A DNA stretch of 64,000 nucleotides from Lysinibacillus fusiformis. Lineage in GTDB: Bacteria > Bacillota > Bacilli > Bacillales_A > Planococcaceae. Made by a program: the position numbers and the translations under genes. Each line of letters opens with the position of its first letter. Within the stretch, counting starts at the first letter, position 1. The stretch spans positions 310,001 through 374,000 of the forward strand of contig NZ_PDFK01000001.1 in NCBI RefSeq assembly GCF_002845985.1, in the 5' to 3' direction. Of this stretch, positions 25,094 through 33,116 are shown piece by piece. The notes under the pieces were generated by a model. The model was not told the DNA's origin, ran no database searches, and saw only the letters and a program-made list of their open reading frames with translations.

Positions 25094-25818
25094 CAAAAGC
25101 CTCCTTCAACAAGTTAGTTAGTAAACATATGAATATAGAATTAAATACATCGAATCACTCACTTTCAAACGTTTTGGTAGTTCATTAAGTAGTTTTTTCA
25201 GCTCATCAAATCGTTCTAACATTGAACCGTCAATCCTTTATTCATCTCCAACTAAAAAACGCCCTTCCTTATACCGAATAGGAAAGCGTCGTTTTAACTT
25301 TTACTTGAACGTTAGCCATTCCACATAGCCTCCTTTTCAAATGGTTGCTTGGAATACGTTTTGTGCTTCTTGGAGTGATGGGATTGCTATAGCTGCTACT
25401 CTTGCCCATTTAGTTCTATCCTACAAATTTTTCAACTGAAAACCACTCCTTTTTATGCCTCAAACAAGTTTATGGGACATTGATTGGTCGACGGTCTGTC
25501 GCCTTGGTCATTTATTGTTTTATAAATTCCAAAAGGTGAAATCCTTAACCCGTCGTCCTACTTCCAAGTTTACATTATCTATTACTTAAAATGATATGTT
25601 TGGAACGTTTGGAACATCTGTCACACTTGGAACATTTGGCAAGTAAAATGAAATATTATCAATCACTCTTAAATGAATACTAGAATAAAATAGTAGATAC
25701 TATATTGTCGTCTAAATGAAAAAAGTATATAACAAAATAATAGCTCTTCATTTCTGTTAGCCCAATAAAACCCCTAGTAAAATATTTAAAGGTTCACAAA
25801 AAAGAAGTAACCCTTTGG
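25094..25818. other. control and remnant region ahead of the tail genes
   Basis: About 725 bp with no full gene. It holds a 34-codon reading frame (25118-25222, minus strand, MLERFDELKKLLNELPKRLK) with a weak ribosome site. An imperfect hairpin with a T-run (about 25255-25298) spans a broken frame reading KRRFPIRYKEGRFLVGDE. Another short frame with an internal stop reads KWARVAAIAIPSLQEAQNVF, and one reads LEVGRRVKDFTFWNL. These look like eroded phage coding pieces. A 9-bp tandem repeat lies at 25598-25642. The late promoter should lie here, but I cannot fix it. Confidence 0.5.
25598..25642. promoter_or_regulatory. five tandem 9-bp repeats, possible late-regulator site
   Basis: Five consecutive 9-base units: GTTTGGAAC, GTTTGGAAC, ATCTGTCAC, ACTTGGAAC, ATTTGGCAA. 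They lie between the late-regulator gene and the tail operon, about 500 bp before the first tail gene. Ordered short repeats in this place suggest a binding array for the sigma-like late regulator or for the repressor. Confidence 0.45.
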
Positions 25819-26238
25819 TTACTTCAGCATCATATCTAAAACTCTTTCTCGCACACGTTGTACGCTAGTATGACTCATATTAAGATTTGCACCAATCCAG
25901 CGGAATGGCATGCCTTCTAGTAACCAGAAAAGTACTTCCTGTTCAAGGTCGCCAGTTACCTTGTCAGCTAAATTTTGAACTAATAGTAGCTCATCTTTAA
26001 TCTTGTTCATGCGCTCCTCGCGTAAAGCTCTCATTTGAACATGAGCATGCACTGGGTCGCTTGTTCTTCCAATAGCTTTTGGCATTGCTGCCTCAAAGCC
26101 ATACTTTGCTGTAGATGTTACAGCTGTTAATGAATCTAGTTCATCCTTCATTCTCATGTACTTGCACATATTGTCATTGTACTTTTTAATTGCCTTATCT
26201 AGTTGGTAACGATTTAGTTGTATTTTCTCTTTTATCAT
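25819..26238 (-). CDS. sigma-region-4-like late gene regulator
   Basis: A 139-residue protein. The N-terminal two thirds are helical and charged (LNRYQLDKAIKKYNDNMCKY). The C-terminus (about 105-138: EVLFWLLEGMPFRWIGANLN, then MSHTSVQRVRERVLDMM) is a clear helix-turn-helix like sigma factor region 4. Proteins of this size just before the structural genes switch on late transcription in many Gram-positive prophages (ArpU-like). AGGAGG precedes ATG. It probably activates the tail and lysis operon. Confidence 0.75.
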   Translation of the reverse strand: MIKEKIQLNRYQLDKAIKKYNDNMCKYMRMKDELDSLTAVTSTAKYGFEAAMPKAIGRTSDPVHAHVQMRALREERMNKIKDELLLVQNLADKVTGDLEQEVLFWLLEGMPFRWIGANLNMSHTSVQRVRERVLDMMLK

Positions 26239-26443
26239 AGTTATGCCCTCCTATGTATCTTTTCAATTCTCTCTGCTCTAGCATTCCACCACTGGCCGTT
26301 ATAACAAATGTTTTTTACATTGTGCTAAATAAATGTCAAACGCACACCCTCAATATACGTTTTGTTTTTTAAATGCTCTTTCATCCTTGAACATCAAAAC
26401 ATACGATCATGCAATCTCATTTTTAGTCATTGCTCATACACTC

Positions 26444-27466
26444 CTATTTACCAAGCATTTCTAAAACCTTTTGTCTTTCAGCTTCAAAATCTATCGTGTT
26501 GTTATTAGACTCAGCAGATGGAATTGATGACTCGTCTTTATCATTACGATTGGCGAACCACTCTGGCACTATCTCTGTACGACTGTTAGACTTTTGATAA
26601 GAATATCGGCTAGATTGCTGTCTATTTTTTTTCTCCCTTTCTTCCTTGGCCTTTAATTGCTCAACATTCTTAATAAAAGACTTTCTCCAGTTTGCTAAAA
26701 TTTGTTCTGTATACTGCATTGGTATGTTTGGTTGATGTAGTGCCGTTATTTTCATGGCTTCATAAACAAGTGCTGGATTATTTTCACTTGCCATGCGTTC
26801 TATGCACTCGCAAATATAACTCGATGCTCTTTGAATGTTTTCATCATAGAATTTAGTTAAGAAAATTAATTGTTCCTCAGTGACTGTCGACTGACTGACT
26901 ATTTCACTATCTGCTGTTTGTTTTTGTTTTTCTTTTTGTTTTTCTTTTTGTTTTTCTTCCCCACACACTTTAGAAGGTGTATCGATAGGGTATTGATACG
27001 GTATCGAACCATTGTCATTACTAGGATTAAGTTCTTTCTGCTCATCCTGTACTTCTAACAGTATTGATACGGTATCGAGACTGTATCCTAACTGTTCCAA
27101 TGAGGTAACATAGCTCTTAACAAATGGGGTATGTTTTACTGCAAACAGCTCTTTTTCGATACATTTTTTAACTTTAGGCGAATTTATAAAGTTGTATTTT
27201 GCCCAGTTAATTAGCATGATTTCTTTCGTTAATTCGTTGTAAGTAATTTTTCCGTATTCAAAGAACCTTTGTAATAGTTTCTGTACTGTTTCACGGTTAT
27301 AACCTGTATGCATTTCTATTACTCTGTAAGGTAATTCGTAAATACCACATTGTGTTGTATTATTGTTTGTCATCAAATACAGATAGAAATATTTCTCCTC
27401 TGGTGTAAGATCTAATACAAAGCCGTCATCCCAAAAAGTTGTGTGTACATGTCTGTATTTAGCCAT
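26444..27466 (-). CDS. DnaD-like phage replication-type protein
   Basis: A 340-residue protein with an N-terminal winged-helix region (HTTFWDDGFVLDLTPEEKYF; GIYELPYRVIEMHTGYNRET). A glutamine/lysine repeat linker (KEKQKEKQKEKQ, about 180-192) follows, then a DnaD-like helical domain (FLTKFYDENIQRASSYICEC; ILANWRKSFIKNVEQL). In phages it loads helicase at the origin. Here it has no partner DnaC, polymerase or origin, so it may be a relic or may act in regulation. The start at 27466 has GGGGGAG just upstream; a TTG 105 bp earlier lacks support. Confidence 0.8.
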   Translation of the reverse strand: MAKYRHVHTTFWDDGFVLDLTPEEKYFYLYLMTNNNTTQCGIYELPYRVIEMHTGYNRETVQKLLQRFFEYGKITYNELTKEIMLINWAKYNFINSPKVKKCIEKELFAVKHTPFVKSYVTSLEQLGYSLDTVSILLEVQDEQKELNPSNDNGSIPYQYPIDTPSKVCGEEKQKEKQKEKQKQTADSEIVSQSTVTEEQLIFLTKFYDENIQRASSYICECIERMASENNPALVYEAMKITALHQPNIPMQYTEQILANWRKSFIKNVEQLKAKEEREKKNRQQSSRYSYQKSNSRTEIVPEWFANRNDKDESSIPSAESNNNTIDFEAERQKVLEMLGK

Positions 27467-27542
27467 TTTCTCTCCCCCTAATGTGTTCTTTTTACTATGT
27501 GGTTGACACTGATGTTGTCTAACTAGTGGATCGTTTAAAAAG

Positions 27543-27719
27543 TTATTTGAAATCAGGTTCGAAGGGGACAATTGTTTTTATTTGTGCTAAATCAACAAAA
27601 CGTACTTTGGGATGAAGAGTGACTCTAGTAAAGTTATTTGAGTTGCCTTCTATTCTTTCTTTAGTCATGATGAAAAAATTTCGAATCACCATCGATTCGT
27701 TCACTATTGTACTAATCAT
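27543..27719 (-). CDS. small phage-type protein (58 residues)
   Basis: A short gene whose ATG overlaps the stop of the antirepressor gene (ATGA), so it is translationally coupled. The product reads MISTIVNESMVIRNFFIMTK and ends IKTIVPFEPDFK; it has no membrane helix and no family I recognise. The coupling and position in the early operon argue that it is real. Confidence 0.6.
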   Translation of the reverse strand: MISTIVNESMVIRNFFIMTKERIEGNSNNFTRVTLHPKVRFVDLAQIKTIVPFEPDFK

Positions 27720-28480
27720 ATTGTCACTACCTTGCCCAAAAACTTATTAATAAAGTAAGCCTGTCCTTTACTAGTGATTTTAGATGTTTTACTAATACTG
27801 ATTTCCCCACTGTTATGATGAATAGGTGTTTCTTTAATTTCGAACAAACCCAGTTGCATTGATTTTTGTGTTGGTGAATTGTAAGCTGATCCTTTACGCT
27901 TGATTAAATAGCCATTTTCTCTTAGCCATTTGAATAGACGCTTTTGTCCAACATCTATACCATTTTGCTTTAAGATTTTGGCGAACTCTCCAATAAGAAT
28001 GCTTGTTTCACTAGCTTGTATTGCATCTGCAAATAACACTTTTGTTTTTTGTGAATCAATCAACAATCGCTGCTCAACCATATTTTTCTCGTTATTTTTG
28101 ATTTTTTTACTGGCGATTAATAAAGCTTTAGCCATAATTGATGCATCATCATCGTTTTCGATAGTAGTGATATAGCCACCATCCTTTCTAACTGAGGGTA
28201 AAACTTCTGATTTAACCCATTTTTTAAATGCTCTTGCCGTTGGTTTACGACTTGCGAATATTAGTTCATAAAGTCCAGATTCATTGACAATGTTTGTTTC
28301 ACCCTGACGCCCTAAGTTGAACTTCGACCGTTCATCATTTTCTAAACGGTTAATTGCTACAGTAGGATTAGTTAGTGCTAATACTCTACAAACATCCGCG
28401 GCTACAAACCAAGGCTCGTTATTTAATTCAACAATTCGAACGTTTTGATTATGAAAGTTAAAAGTTTGCAATCGATTCAT
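27716..28480 (-). CDS. phage antirepressor (BRO-N plus KilAC)
   Basis: A 254-residue protein. The BRO-N domain (1-110: QNVRIVELNNEPWFVAADVC, then ARAFKKWVKSEVLPSVRKDGG) is followed by a KilAC/ANT DNA-binding domain (about 140-250: IGEFAKILKQNGIDVGQKRL, FKWLRENGYLIKRKGSAYN). Such proteins bind the lysogenic repressor or DNA and tip the switch to lytic expression. It lies downstream of the XRE gene and palindromic operators at 28513-28527. A ribosome site (GGAGG) precedes ATG 28480. Confidence 0.9.
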   Translation of the reverse strand: MNRLQTFNFHNQNVRIVELNNEPWFVAADVCRVLALTNPTVAINRLENDERSKFNLGRQGETNIVNESGLYELIFASRKPTARAFKKWVKSEVLPSVRKDGGYITTIENDDDASIMAKALLIASKKIKNNEKNMVEQRLLIDSQKTKVLFADAIQASETSILIGEFAKILKQNGIDVGQKRLFKWLRENGYLIKRKGSAYNSPTQKSMQLGLFEIKETPIHHNSGEISISKTSKITSKGQAYFINKFLGKVVTI

Positions 28481-28503
28481 ATAAGAACCTCCAGATTAGT
28501 TTC

Positions 28504-28758
28504 TTACCAAACACAACAAAATGTTGTTTTATTTTTCAAAAAAATTTTTGATGGTGCCATTTCAAATAGGTCAGAAATTGCTAATGCTACATCTAAGGAC
28601 GGTGTGCGTACTCCCTGTTCAATCATTCCATAATAGCTTTCACTAATAGTGATACCGAGTTCAATATCAAGTTTTTCCACTACATCTTTTTGCAACCAAT
28701 TTTTTTGTTTTCTAGCATCAATAAGTATTAACCGACGATTTGTTGTTTCCAAAACCAC
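28504..28758 (-). CDS. XRE-family Cro-like regulator
   Basis: An 84-residue (or 82) helix-turn-helix protein with the pattern QKDVVEKLDIELGITISESYYGMIEQGVRTPSLDVAL, seen as KNWLQKDVVEKLDIELGI plus SESYYGMIEQGVRTP. It faces away from the larger repressor across a control region with two palindromes, the classic Cro/CI layout. The start is GTG 28758 or TTG 28752; GGGGG just upstream fits the latter better. A third palindrome lies at its 3' end. Confidence 0.8.
   Translation of the reverse strand: MVLETTNRRLILIDARKQKNWLQKDVVEKLDIELGITISESYYGMIEQGVRTPSLDVALAISDLFEMAPSKIFLKNKTTFCCVW
28513..28527. promoter_or_regulatory. palindromic operator copy 1
   Basis: ACAACAAAATGTTGT, an ACAAC-N5-GTTGT palindrome, sits between the Cro-like gene end and the antirepressor start. 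It matches two others flanking the divergent promoters and may control the antirepressor. Confidence 0.6.
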
Positions 28759-28787
28759 ACCCCCAACTTTTTATGGTTTTATATTAC

Positions 28788-28802
28788 CCAACAAAAAGTT
28801 GT
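28788..28802. promoter_or_regulatory. palindromic operator copy 2
   Basis: CCAACAAAAAGTTGT carries the CAAC-N5-GTTG core. It lies 30 bp upstream of the Cro-like gene, positioned to block its leftward promoter when bound by the repressor. Confidence 0.65.
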
Positions 28803-28857
28803 CTGTCAAACCAAAACTAGATTTTTTGTTGTTTTTTATTTTTATTTAACTACAAAC

Positions 28858-28877
28858 CCAACAAATTGTTGTATAAT
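28858..28877 (+). promoter_or_regulatory. palindromic operator copy 3 over repressor -10 box
   Basis: CCAACAAATTGTTGT (28858-28872) has the same CAAC-N5-GTTG core, and its last base begins a perfect TATAAT (28872-28877), 30 bp upstream of the repressor ATG. The overlap implies that the repressor shuts down its own promoter. Another half site (TTGTTGT) is at about 28827. Confidence 0.7.
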
Positions 28878-28906
28878 TAGGTTACATATTTAAGTGAGGT
28901 GTAATC

Positions 28907-29263
28907 ATGTCTAACGTACCGCAAAGGCTTAAAGAGTTAAGAAAAGAAGCTAAATTAACACAAGCAGATGTTGCCAAATTCTTAAATATTTCTGAAAGTG
29001 CATACGGGTATTATGAACAAGGCCGCAATGAAATTTCCATAGGAAGCCTTCAAAAGTTAGCAGAAAAATACGATGTAAGCGTAGCGTATATATTATGTGA
29101 AACAGATGAAAAACAACCTTTTGATAAAGATGAGGCTGCTTTCCAAGCATTTGCTAATGATCCAGAATTGCAGGTCTTTTATAAAGAACTTCCTAAGTCA
29201 GATGAAGAAACTGTTCGCCGTTTACGAGACATTTGGGAGATTATCAAACATGAAAAGAAATAA
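28907..29263 (+). CDS. XRE-family repressor (ImmR-like)
   Basis: A 118-residue repressor. Residues 5-62 form an XRE helix-turn-helix (LTQADVAKFLNISESAYGYY; EISIGSLQKLAEKYDVSVAY). The C-terminal half is acidic and helical and likely carries dimerisation and the protease-sensitive region. It is divergent from the Cro-like gene with shared palindromic operators, and is followed after 90 bp by an ImmA-type protease. In ICEBs1 and many phages ImmA cleaves ImmR after DNA damage or signalling; the same control is likely here. GAGGTG precedes the ATG. Confidence 0.9.
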   Translation: MSNVPQRLKELRKEAKLTQADVAKFLNISESAYGYYEQGRNEISIGSLQKLAEKYDVSVAYILCETDEKQPFDKDEAAFQAFANDPELQVFYKELPKSDEETVRRLRDIWEIIKHEKK

Positions 29264-29353
29264 TATTTTTTAGCCCTTCTTCCTAGAAGTGGGCTTTTAT
29301 TATAAATCAAATAAGAACATACGTTTCATTACAAGGAATTTGGGGATGGTTTT

Positions 29354-29854
29354 ATGTCATATACTACATACACCGAAGATTTTATAGAAAATCTTTATAC
29401 TAAATTAGAAATTTTGTTACCACATCAACTAGATGTAAATGAAATAGCCTACAAGTTAGGCATTCTAGTATATTTCTGGGATAATCCCAGTCAAGTCCTA
29501 TTTTTAGGTGATCAGGCTTATATTTTTTTAGATCAAAATCTGTCCCCTAAACAATTGTGGCAAGATTTTTGTCATGAACTGTGTCATGTTTTATTTCATA
29601 GTGGCAGTCAGGAAAAGATGCCCTACTCGTGGATTGAGTATCAAGAGTGGAAAGCTAATAATTTTATGGTACAAGCATGTGTACCAACATTTATGTTGAA
29701 TAAAATTACCTTACCGGAAAGCGAGGATAAAGCCATTCAACTAATTCAAGAGCTATTCAATGTTGAATGGGATTTCGCTTATAAAAGATTAGAACAATAT
29801 AAAAACAATAAATTTATGCATGAATTAGATGCAAAAGCAGCGAAAATGTACTAA
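29354..29854 (+). CDS. ImmA/IrrE-type metalloprotease
   Basis: A 166-residue protein with the zinc-protease motif HELCH (in DFCHELCHVLFHSG, residues about 76-80) and the downstream acidic ligand region (EYQEWKANNFMVQACVPTFM). These mark the ImmA/IrrE (COG2856) family, which cuts XRE repressors to relieve repression. It sits directly after the repressor gene. Together they form the switch by which stress would turn on tail and lysis genes. No serine-protease repressor domain or LexA-type box was seen. Confidence 0.92.
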   Translation: MSYTTYTEDFIENLYTKLEILLPHQLDVNEIAYKLGILVYFWDNPSQVLFLGDQAYIFLDQNLSPKQLWQDFCHELCHVLFHSGSQEKMPYSWIEYQEWKANNFMVQACVPTFMLNKITLPESEDKAIQLIQELFNVEWDFAYKRLEQYKNNKFMHELDAKAAKMY

Positions 29855-30296
29855 AAGGAAATGCTGATGAAATTTTCCAATATTAGCAATTTCACTTAGA
29901 TACCTGTTCATGAGATGCAAATGAACTTAAAGTTACCCATAGTAATAATCGGTGATTGCTTCCTAAATGGTGAAGAGGAATTTTTGTATCCATAATTTGC
30001 TTGGTCCTAACCTTAATGGCTTAGTAATTAAAACACTGTATTTTCTTTAGCAACTACATATCGAACATCATCACTTTTACTGAAATGATTTATTGGATTT
30101 CAGGGTACAAAACGTGGTACGTATTAAATGAGTATCCCCTCCCCCTCTATTTTAATGTATCTCCATTTATGACTAATATTTTCCTCAAGAGTCATAAAAG
30201 ATTAAAAGGTACATTGTTCTAATGATTATTTCCTACATAAAATAGGCATACAATTGCTGCCAAACGAATAGAAACCTATATAGAGAACAATTAGTC
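29855..30296. other. gene-poor right flank of the island
   Basis: About 440 bp with only very short frames (for example MKFSNISNFT at about 29868). I see no integrase, recombinase remnant, tRNA or direct repeat that would mark an attachment site. Confidence 0.4.
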
Positions 30297-31226
30297 ATGG
30301 GGAAAAATAAAGTGGGGTGTGAAAGGATGCTTAAAGTAAATGATGCAAAAGAAATGGTACTTGGAATTGTGCAAGATGACCCATTGTTTGTTGCACTACA
30401 ACATACGCCTTTAGAGGAGAATCTTTATCAGGATGCTTATTTAACAGATATCGATGAATCCAAACACTATACAATAGCAGAAGTCGCGGGCTGGTTTGAT
30501 ATTACAGACGCTATGCTTCGCTACTATTTAAAACCATTTGAACAATACATTTTTGACAATACATCGCCGAACGTGAATGGTAATATTCGTTTAAACCTAC
30601 CTGCTATAGTAAGGCTAAGAATGATTTTATTATTGAAGGATGAGTATCGTGTGAGGGGGATAAAATTATTGCTAGGCATTGATGATAATGGTCAGTTGCT
30701 GAAACATCAAATTACCGCAACGACTATGGATTCTGATGATTTATCACATAAAATTGATGTGCTTGGAAACGTCCTACAGCAGATGATCCAAACTGGCCTC
30801 TTTCAGATTTTGCCAGATGAAGAGCAAGGAACATTACAAGTAAACATCAATCAGGATTTTCTTGCTCAAAATATTCAGCGATTATCCGCAGACTCCGCTC
30901 TTCAAGTAGAGGAAATTCAAAAAGAAACAGTAGAATTGAAACAAGAAAATGAACATCTCCAACAGCAAATTTCAGAGCTACAAGAAAACAGTGTGAAGGA
31001 TATTGTGCAGAAGATTAGAGAGCGTCATATAGAAAATGAGATTGTATCTACTTTGCGAACGGAAGCATTACGGCTTTTTTCAGAGAAGCATAAAGTAAGT
31101 TTTTTCACTAAAATGTTCAAGTCAGCTCAAATTGAGATGGATAAAGAGCAATTTGTGCTAAGCTATATTTCTCAGCATTTAGAAGAACGCTTGGAAGTGG
31201 CATTGAACGATTATTATGACAAATAA
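30297..31226 (+). CDS. MerR-like DNA-binding protein with coiled coil
   Basis: A protein of about 300-309 residues. Residues about 55-120 resemble a MerR-type winged helix (YTIAEVAGWFDITDAMLRYY; RLNLPAIVRLRMILLLKDEY). Residues 205-245 are a coiled coil rich in Gln and Glu (EVEIQKETVELKQENEHLQQ pattern). The C-terminus is basic and helical. No ligand motif is visible. The start is unsure: ATG 30297 has no ribosome site, while ATG 30327 follows GGGGTGTGAAAGG. Proteins with this plan act as chromosome-associated or plasmid-type regulators; its job here is unknown. It ends at a good terminator. Confidence 0.7.
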   Translation: MGKNKVGCERMLKVNDAKEMVLGIVQDDPLFVALQHTPLEENLYQDAYLTDIDESKHYTIAEVAGWFDITDAMLRYYLKPFEQYIFDNTSPNVNGNIRLNLPAIVRLRMILLLKDEYRVRGIKLLLGIDDNGQLLKHQITATTMDSDDLSHKIDVLGNVLQQMIQTGLFQILPDEEQGTLQVNINQDFLAQNIQRLSADSALQVEEIQKETVELKQENEHLQQQISELQENSVKDIVQKIRERHIENEIVSTLRTEALRLFSEKHKVSFFTKMFKSAQIEMDKEQFVLSYISQHLEERLEVALNDYYDK

Positions 31227-31248
31227 ATTTGAACAAAAGGTTATCAGC

Positions 31249-31296
31249 AGAACATGCGTGAGACTAGCTAAAAGGCTCATCGTCATGTTCTTTTTT
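31249..31296 (+). terminator. terminator after MerR-like gene
   Basis: AGAACATG (31249-31256) pairs with CATGTTCT (31284-31291), with an inner TGAG/CTCA stem, and a T-run follows. A typical rho-independent terminator. Confidence 0.8.
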
Positions 31297-31674
31297 ATAT
31301 GCGCATAATGCGCTAGCCATTTATACTCCTTACTATTACTACCTTGGTGACAATCTTCGAAATGTTGTTTTCTCATGAGCTAAACATAACAAGGCTATTG
31401 CTGCAAAATTTCGGTCTATTTTTGTTGTAGCAGTAAGGCTTTAAAACTTGCTATGCCTATCGTGCTGGGATTTTTAATATCTTTTATCACATTGAAGCAC
31501 TTAATAATAGGGGGCAATCTATACATTGTTCGGTTCAGATAATATTCAACTAGATTGCTCTTACCGGTGGACCTTGGCAGTCATTTTCTAATTGGTGTAC
31601 TTTGCGATAGTTTAGCTAGTCATTTTTTCGTTAAACGAGATTGACAATTATCATCCCCAACCGCTACAGTGCCG
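31297..31674. other. intergenic region without a clear gene
   Basis: About 380 bp. A 36-codon minus-strand frame (MYRLPPIIKCFNVIKDIKNP...) near 31410-31525 has no ribosome site. A stretch reading VAVGDDNCQSRLTKK just upstream of the TetR stop looks like a decayed coding tail. Nothing here can be called a gene with confidence. Confidence 0.35.
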
Positions 31675-32271
31675 TTAACTATTGGCTACTACATTTCCTA
31701 AAAATCGTAATAATCGAAAATGGAGGGCGACCATTTCTTCTACCGTTAAATTTTCATTGCCTTTGTCAAGCCACTCCTGAATTACACCCAGAATGGCAGA
31801 TGCGATAAAGGCTTGTAAGTATTGCTGAAATTCTGGATCCTTTACTTCCTCGCGAATCACTGATAATCTGTCCAAAATATGATTGCCAAAGATAGTTTTC
31901 ATCTTTTGTGTAAAAGCAGGACTTCCCTGCTCTCCTAATAACATACGAAAGGCTGTTGCATGCTCTTTTATACATGTTATCACTTTAATAAAGGGTTGAT
32001 AGAATTGACCCATTTTTAATGTTTGGAATGCTTCCACTGGTTGAACATGTTTGACATAGCGTTCTAATTCCATTAATAGCTCCTGTTGCAAATCCTCCAT
32101 TACGTCATATTTATCCGTATAATGTAAATAAAACGTTCCACGATTGATTTGGGCCGCTAACGCTAAATTTTTGACGGTCACACGTTCAAAGCCGACCTCC
32201 TCTACTTGCTGGATAAAAACCTTTTTAATGGCTTGCTTTGTTTCAAAATTCATCTTTTCATGTACAGACAC
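31675..32271 (-). CDS. TetR-family regulator
   Basis: A 198-residue TetR-type repressor. The N-terminal helix-turn-helix (residues 10-57) reads VGFERVTVKNLALAAQINRG, then TFYLHYTDKYDVMEDL. The C-terminal helical ligand domain (from about 80) is of the TetR_C_33-like type seen near ABC exporters. The GTG start at 32271 has GGAGGGA 6 bases upstream. It is divergent from an ABC exporter operon 116 bp away and most likely represses it until a substrate binds. Confidence 0.9.
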   Translation of the reverse strand: MSVHEKMNFETKQAIKKVFIQQVEEVGFERVTVKNLALAAQINRGTFYLHYTDKYDVMEDLQQELLMELERYVKHVQPVEAFQTLKMGQFYQPFIKVITCIKEHATAFRMLLGEQGSPAFTQKMKTIFGNHILDRLSVIREEVKDPEFQQYLQAFIASAILGVIQEWLDKGNENLTVEEMVALHFRLLRFLGNVVANS

Positions 32272-32387
32272 AAACTTCCCTCCAGTTACTTAACACTTAC
32301 AGGCAAACTGTTGATTGTATTTGTTCACATGCTACCGTAAAATTTTTATCAAATCAACATAGTGTTCAGTGAAGGAGTGAGATCCAT

Positions 32388-33116
32388 ATGGGAAACCACG
32401 CAATCTCTATTAAAACCCTTGAAAAAAGATTTCAACATAAGCAAGTTATTGCCCCACTTACCTTAGATATTCCCAAGGGACAATTGATGGGCTTACTTGG
32501 TCCGTCAGGCTGTGGAAAAACAACGCTAATTAAAATGATTATGGGCATGCTAAAACCTGATAATGGCACTATTGAAGTATTAGATTTAGCTGTTCCACAT
32601 AAGCAATTATTGAATGATATCGGCTATATGGCACAGTCAGATGCACTTTATACGGATTTAACTGGTGAAGAAAATCTACATTTTTTTGCCAAGCTTTATT
32701 CATTATCGAAGGCGGAGCAAATGGAGCGTGTAGCCTATGCCGCAAGCCTTGTTCGTTTGACCGATGACTTACAGCTTAAAGTGATGAATTATTCTGGAGG
32801 TATGAAACGTCGGCTGTCCCTTGCCATTGCCCTTATTCAAAATCCTAAGGTATTGATTTTAGATGAGCCAACGGTTGGCATTGATCCTGTTTTAAAAAAG
32901 GAAATTTGGCAAGAACTTATTCGTTTAAAAGAACACGAACATAAAACGATTTTAGTGACGACACATGCGATGGATGAAGCGGAAAGATGCGATCAATTAG
33001 CTATGCTCAGAAGCGGGCATATTATTGCACAAGGGACACCACAGGCATTAAAAGCCTTTTATCAGGCAAAAGATTTTGATGAAGTGTTTTTAAAGGCTGG
33101 AGGTGACGTACAATGA
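32388..33116 (+). CDS. ABC transporter ATP-binding protein
   Basis: A 242-residue ATPase of ABC-2-type exporters. Walker A GPSGCGKTT (about 37-45), signature YSGGMKRRLSLA, Walker B VLILDEPTVGID and the switch His in VTTHAMDEAERC are all present. It would power export of a drug or other small molecule with the permease encoded next, whose start overlaps its stop by 4 bp. GAAGGAG precedes the ATG. Confidence 0.92.
   Translation: MGNHAISIKTLEKRFQHKQVIAPLTLDIPKGQLMGLLGPSGCGKTTLIKMIMGMLKPDNGTIEVLDLAVPHKQLLNDIGYMAQSDALYTDLTGEENLHFFAKLYSLSKAEQMERVAYAASLVRLTDDLQLKVMNYSGGMKRRLSLAIALIQNPKVLILDEPTVGIDPVLKKEIWQELIRLKEHEHKTILVTTHAMDEAERCDQLAMLRSGHIIAQGTPQALKAFYQAKDFDEVFLKAGGDVQ

Larger units (their letters stand above)
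12564..29854. mobile_element. phage-derived contractile tail island, probable R-type tailocin
   Basis: The island encodes a repressor/ImmA pair, an antirepressor, a DnaD-like protein and a late regulator, then in one leftward run tail terminator, sheath, tube, frameshifted chaperone, tape measure, LysM hub, XkdQ, DUF2577, DUF2634, baseplate J, YmfQ, fibre, XkdX, holin and endolysin. Gene order matches PBSX-type prophages. Every gene needed for DNA packaging, heads or integration is missing: no terminase, portal, protease, capsid, connectors or integrase. Tail-plus-lysis sets of this kind are the hallmark of tailocins such as diffocins and R-pyocins. Function as a bacteriocin is inferred. Confidence 0.85.

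Noticed and set aside
26444..27466. DnaD-like gene taken as proof of autonomous replication
   Set aside because: No helicase loader partner, polymerase, terminase or origin-like structure is visible in the island.
12564..29854. Interpretation as an intact inducible prophage
   Set aside because: No packaging, capsid or integration genes could be found and the space between regulator and tail genes is too small to hold them.
30297..31226. MerR-like gene as part of the tailocin island
   Set aside because: It is separated by 440 bp of empty sequence, has its own terminator and no phage-family resemblance, so it was left outside.
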